Part shown: one piece after another, positions 58,860 through 64,000 of the stretch
Numbering within the stretch: the first letter of the stretch is position 1
How the letters are laid out: each line of letters opens with the position of its first letter
Source of the DNA: Hofstenia miamia
Lineage: Eukaryota > Xenacoelomorpha > Acoela
Length of the DNA: 64,000 nt
Reading direction: 5' to 3'
Assembly: GCA_004352715.1 (NCBI GenBank)
Contig: SCFE01000048.1
Coordinates: 971,777 to 1,035,776, forward strand
The notes under the pieces: model-generated
What the model was told of the DNA's origin: nothing
What the model saw: the letters and a program-made list of their open reading frames with translations, nothing else
Database searches by the model: none
Made by a program: the position numbers and the translations under genes

Positions 58860-61255
58860 AATGACTGTTTTGAATTGATGATTAAAATCCAATATTGTTC
58901 ATTTTTATACATAATCATCACAAGGAAAATTTCATTCTAAATGAATAACAAACTACGGTTACAGCATTGACAGTAATCGTTTGCCTCAAATAGCTATATA
59001 AAAAGTATTTATTATATGCAGTACACGCCAAAATCTTTTGCCCACCAAAATATGGATTAATATACTTTGATATGCAAAAGAAATTATTTTTGGTCAAATA
59101 ATTTATGCAATCAAATACAAACCCCATTAGAAATGTTGCGTTTTAAGTATGAAAGGCATAAATAACATACCTGTCTCAAGATTTAATGATGGTAGAAAAA
59201 GAGCTTTTGCATCAAAAATGTGCTCAAATTGTAGCATTAAATAATATTATATACTTATTGCAGCTAAATATTCCAAGATGTCCATTCCTTAGTATTAATA
59301 TGATTCAGAGCCATTTGAAAGTAGACTAAAAAATGTCCAACCCCCCCCATATAACTCTTTTTCTCTAGAACAGTGTTTCATAAACTTTTTAAGATGCTGG
59401 AACAAAATCAAGCTTTATACATTTTAGTGAGGCATCCCTTACCAAACAAATATTTTGTAATAATTTCTCATATTTTAATTCTTTAACATGTCACAACATC
59501 AGTTCACAAACCAGTGTCCAGTAACACAGTGGTTTGAGAACCTTACTCTAAGAATAAGAACGACTGTCTTCAGTTTGTTTGAGCTGATGTGCATTGGAAG
59601 TTTGTGTTTGACAATAGTCAAATTTTCATAAGAAACTATTATCTTCTAGTTTAAATTGTTCTAGGAAATTTTTTTGCTATGCAATAGAACAGAGAAATAA
59701 TCCACATGTTTATTACTATGTGAACAAAGAACCAAAATTAATCATTTAGGAAGCATTGGTGCAGCAGAATGTGGAGGTTTTTGCAAGACCAATGTCAGTG
59801 CTAGCAAATATTGACAGTAATTGTATGTGTAAAAATACCCAATAGATATTGCAACAATAATTGTTTAACAATATTCTCAGTCAAAAACTAAAATTATTAA
59901 TGTGGACAAAGACTTTTGGCTGGTACCGTATTTTTAACAAAAAGCATTTCTTCTCAGAAGCTGATATGAATTTAAGTGACTATAACTAATTCAACCCTCC
60001 TGATTATGAATCTGAAGTACGTTTTTGTCTGCCATCCCACAAGTCTTAGATATAATGAATATGATTCGTTGACAGTAAAAAACAAAATGATTCATTCTCC
60101 ATACAATTCTAGCATGAGGTGTGTGCAAAAGTTAATAATAACGCGGTGAATTTTAGATATTGATTACAGTTCAAAATCCTTCTGATCTGTAGAATAAAAT
60201 AGAACAAATAAATTACTAGGTAAAAGTATATGTACAATGTACATTGTACACACAGTATTACATATAAAAGGTCATAAGTCGGTCTTATTATTATTGGTTA
60301 TCAAGTTGTTTTTATGATGCTCTAATTGAAGCGGAAAAATACTTCACTTTCTTGCATATAAAGTTGGAATTAATGAAATTTTTTCATAGGTTTACTCCCT
60401 TTTAGGAGTATTCAAATGCTGAAAGTAGGAGGTTTTTCCAGTTTTCAGATATGTGACATTCTCAGTGAAAAGGAATTAATTGGTTATACATACCAATTGT
60501 CCCCATAACGTGAAAATTATATAAGCTATTCTGCTTAAGAAGAATTTTCCTCACATTGAAAACAGCATACATACATTTGCTGAAATGATAACCGAAACCT
60601 ATATTATTGCATTTTGCAATAACGTGTAATACATTCTAGATCAAAAGATATACTGTTTTTATGAAATTGTACTAGTAGTAGTACATGGTATCTTGGAACT
60701 TTTTTTGCCATATGACATTGGATGGCATTACCCAAAACTTTTTTTCAGTCAACAACATTCCAAAATTATTAGCTTAAGAACAAAAAACAGGTTTTTTTCA
60801 AATACCAGGGCTGAAGTCTGTTTTGAGGTTACAAAAATCAATTTTGCTCGACTTATAATGCAGAACGAACATTTTTTTCAAATGCATGTTTTGCTGAGTA
60901 AAACTATTATTCAGTGTTTCTTTGATCTACAAACTTAATATTTTGAACAAAATGTGCTATAAAGTACTGCTTACATGACATTGTGACTTTATTCGCCTTT
61001 ACGGACCCTACATGGAGCATAAATTATAACGTAATGCATTACAATGTAAACGAACTATATTGCTGGCCATCTTTGGTTTACATTCGCATAGAAAACAGTA
61101 ATGGCATTAATTTTTGTGTTGCCGTAGAGCGGGACCACTTTGAATAAAAAATAAAATCATTGCGATATAATGACATTAAAATTCCTCTTAAAATAACACA
61201 AACCCTATGAAAATACAATTATTGTATGTCTTCGTTCAATGCCCTGCACGACGGT
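58860..61255. other. Probable PRPS intron, no exon recognised
   Basis: AT-rich. It holds the hAT-like MITE at 59371-59545 and a short palindrome around 60230-60250 (ACAATGTACATTGT). An open stretch at 60693-60938 has no family or splice context. Confidence 0.5.
59371..59545. repeat. hAT-like MITE (~175 bp)
   Basis: The left end CAGTGTTTCATAAACTTTTT and the right end reverse complement TAAGGTTCTCAAACCACTG are imperfect inverted relatives of the common hAT end CAGTGGTTCTCAAAC. Flanks CTCTAGAA (59363-59370) and CTCTAAGA (59546-59553) are near-matching 8-mers, the hAT target-duplication length. Confidence 0.45.
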
Positions 61256-61258
61256 AAA

Positions 61259-61529
61259 TGTTACAGTAAAATTGTGTAATTTCCCTACATCCCTAAAATT
61301 CAGTGAAATTAGGAAATTGGTATTTTACTTACCTAGCTTCATAAAAACATTAAAATTCTCAGATACTTCATGTATTTATTGCAAAAATACTAAACCTATC
61401 CACAATTCTAACCCCAATTCTTCAAATTTAGTTGCCTTATGAAGTTTTCAAGTGAAATAGCAATTTCACAACTTCACAGAAACTTTAGGGATTTCAAGAA
61501 GTTCCTAATTACACAATCTTACTGTAACA
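61259..61529. repeat. MITE with TGTTACAG ends (271 bp)
   Basis: Inverted ends TGTTACAGTAAAATTGTGTAAT and its reverse complement match over the first ~21 bp with one mismatch. Pairing continues weakly inward (CATCCCTAAA with TTTAGGGAT). No coding region; superfamily not assigned. Confidence 0.7.
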
Positions 61530-61534
61530 TATAT

Positions 61535-64000
61535 ACGTCTAACCAATATACGATTACAAAATACAATGAAAAGAACTAACGATTGTTCCATCTAAATGAT
61601 AATTTCAAAATATCGAATTTTAGGTACACAGACTAACAAAAAACTCAATCACATTAAAGACAGCTGTTGGTGAGCAATGTCACTCAAAAAATTTCGAATG
61701 AGTCCATATTTAAATTACCAGCCGAGTCAAATAATTTTGTGTATTTGAATGAAAGCAATATTTAGAATTCACAAAATCAATTAATAAAACATGTCGATCA
61801 ATAATAAAAGCCACGTTGGCTTTGAAAGAATGACTTTTATATGGCGCAGGATTGTAAATTAGCACCACGTTTACATAATCTACTTGACTCATGAAAATTT
61901 TGAAATATTACGAAAATAAATTTGCCTACAAATTTAGTTCAGGGCTAAATCAATGGAATTAGAAACTTATGTTCAAAACATATTTTTGGAAATGAAAACT
62001 GGATCCAACCATATTGTGATGATTGAAGTTTAATAAAACCCCAATTGACTATTACGATCAACTCTGCATGGTGTAGTGGAGCAATGTAAACACTCCTCTC
62101 ATAAGCAATAATTTGCGTGGAGAAATATTAAGCGCAGTTGTGGAATATGAATCAATTATAGAAATGTACGGGGATTTGAGAACATCTGTTATCAAAGCAA
62201 ATCCTTGTATAAATAGGAGTATGTTTGAAGATATTATCAACAAACTGCAGTGACTGCTGAATCAATCAATTGGCAATAAACACTCACTGAGTAATATATA
62301 TATAAAGGACTATTTACTCACAGAACTAATTTTACAATACTTCAGTTTAATACAAACTACTCGAACAGATTATTCTTTTAGTTCAACTCAGTCCTTGATA
62401 ACGCAAAGCTAAAACCCGGGTCATTTTAAATTACTGACGTACTACCCTAGGCCACAAGCTAACAATAAGCATTGTGCTATTGTGATAATAAAATTGTAGA
62501 TAAAACAGTTTGGCAATTTTATACACAGCAAATTTGAAATTGTAAGATGAAAAAAGACCAAACGATAATTGGAATAAAGTGCACGTGATTTCAGGTTTCT
62601 TCTACAATTTAATAAAAATTTCGAAATCAATAGATTTCAGAATATTTTAAATTAATATATTTGATGGCAATTCAATTTAAAATTATCCGCTTTCAAAATC
62701 CCTGATTTAATATAATTCAATATAGAAAATTGCAAATTCAAAAGCTATAAGGTGTTCTTTATCAAATTATTCTGTGAATACAGAGATGGACATGGATTAA
62801 GCCGAGCGTGACCTATGAATTACAAAATGAACCGAAATAAAAAAACACCTTTGACTATTAGGCAATAATGTATGTAAATCAACCCTAATGCAGTGAATGT
62901 TATAGAATTTATAAACAAAGTTTAAAAATAAAACTTTTATTTCTGATTTTTCGTATCTTACACTCTTCTCAAACGCAATTTAGATTTTTCAATCTCTACT
63001 AACCCGAAAAATTAATGATTTTTTTAGCAAACATCATAAAAATGGTTAAACTGTAAAATGAATAAGCAAAACTGGCCCGCTAAAGTTTAAGGAGAAAAAC
63101 CTAAAATTCTCGGTAATTAAAGTATGTGACTACTCCATTTAAACTCACTTTTAATTATTTATTGAATAATGTCAGTGATACGCGATGGAACTTTGCACCA
63201 GTACAAAGTTCTTTACTCAAAGCGCATTGAAGATGAGACTTGCACTAGACCGCAAGATATATATTTGCATTAACGCAACTATAAGAGCATAGTTTAACTG
63301 ACGGCAAATCGCGCACAGATTGTCATAGAAATGCACATTGTCAGTATTTTTTCGATGGTAAATAAATTTCACTGTAAGCACTTTTCACGTATGTGATAAA
63401 CTTATTGAAATAAATATTTTTTTCACCCATTTTTCAATGTCAAAAAGGAGATTTGACTACCACACCTGTATTTACAAATTAAAAGATAATTAAAATCGCT
63501 AATAATAAAAATATTAATAATATAATAACATATAGAGGGATAACAACGAAAATCTACGAAATAAGCAGTTCGCATTCAAACAATACACTAGAGATGGCGA
63601 AATGGATTTAATGCTTCCAATTTTTAGTGTCAAATTGTTTTAGTACTTTTTCGTTTTTTTGTTACATTGTAACAATAGTTTATTTAATAAAACGATATTG
63701 AACCTTAATGAAAACGGATACATGGTGCAATTATGTGCTAAATAAAACGTAAAGACATACATACACATACATTATTAATGCATCATTGAAAAACAAACAC
63801 GTTGAAACTGCGAAAAAGCACTTATAAATCACGGTGCACTTGAACGTTTGCTCTTTGAAATAGAACATTTTAACAGTTATTTTGGATGGGATACGCTGAT
63901 GCACAGGACATTTGACGATCGCAGTGGGCCATCTAGAGGGGTACAGGGTGTATGTACCCCCGGCAAAGATCAGGGGCGTAATTTTCACATGACACGGGTC
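61535..64000. other. AT-rich, no gene recognised
   Basis: No exon of PRPS or of another gene was recognised. The last ~150 bp (about 63900-64000) are less AT-rich and contain a GGGGTACAGGGTGTATGTACCCCC palindrome, the look of a transposon end cut by the window edge. A 36-codon ATG frame at 63186 is not supported. Confidence 0.45.

Noticed and set aside
63186-63296. Short ATG frame in a less AT-rich patch
   Set aside because: 36 codons with no supporting context.

Overview
The window is AT-rich eukaryotic DNA, almost certainly from an invertebrate animal. It has long (AT)n tracts, five assembly gaps, spliced terminal exons of two animal genes (vinculin and phosphoribosyl-pyrophosphate synthetase), and remains of many transposon classes. 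I cannot name the phylum from the sequence. Nothing in it is bacterial: there are no operons, no CRISPR array, and no tRNA or rRNA that I could support.

Layout. 0-3.6 kb: the end of a LINE endonuclease (minus), a foldback element carrying TGACGTCA octamers, and an (AT)n gap. 3.6-14.15 kb: a degenerate Ty3/Gypsy-type element (gag, protease, RT, RNase H, integrase) followed by a roughly 2.4-kb unknown third ORF. The whole is bracketed by related inverted terminal sequences and no LTRs are visible. 14.15-21.3 kb: probable intron of the vinculin gene, with a LINE scrap, a SINE-like stretch and a second gag relative on the minus strand. 21.4 kb: the last exon of vinculin. 24.4 kb: the last exon of an unidentified minus-strand gene. 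30.1-32.6 kb (minus) and 47.0-49.5 kb (plus): two membrane-anchored M1 aminopeptidase paralogues with intronless coding regions. 33-46 kb: a dead mariner, a piggyBac-type MITE, a long-armed foldback, a paralogous non-coding segment present twice, and a LINE fragment partly duplicated. 50-58.4 kb: LINE and hAT wreckage. 58.8 kb: the last exon of PRPS on the minus strand. 58.9-64 kb: probably PRPS intron with small MITEs.

The most interesting biology is the M1 pair. The first copy keeps the zinc motif HExxH-x18-E but has Phe where the catalytic Tyr should be, and a perfect 16-bp tandem duplication shifts its frame. The second copy is an intact 833-residue ORF in which HEIIH has become QALIN, so it cannot be an ordinary metallopeptidase. 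It looks like a maintained pseudo-enzyme, perhaps a receptor or binding protein. A ~740-bp non-coding segment shared by the two loci lies in the same orientation although the genes are inverted relative to each other, so the duplication history involved a separate inversion. The second notable object is the 10.5-kb retroelement-like unit with its unrecognised third ORF.
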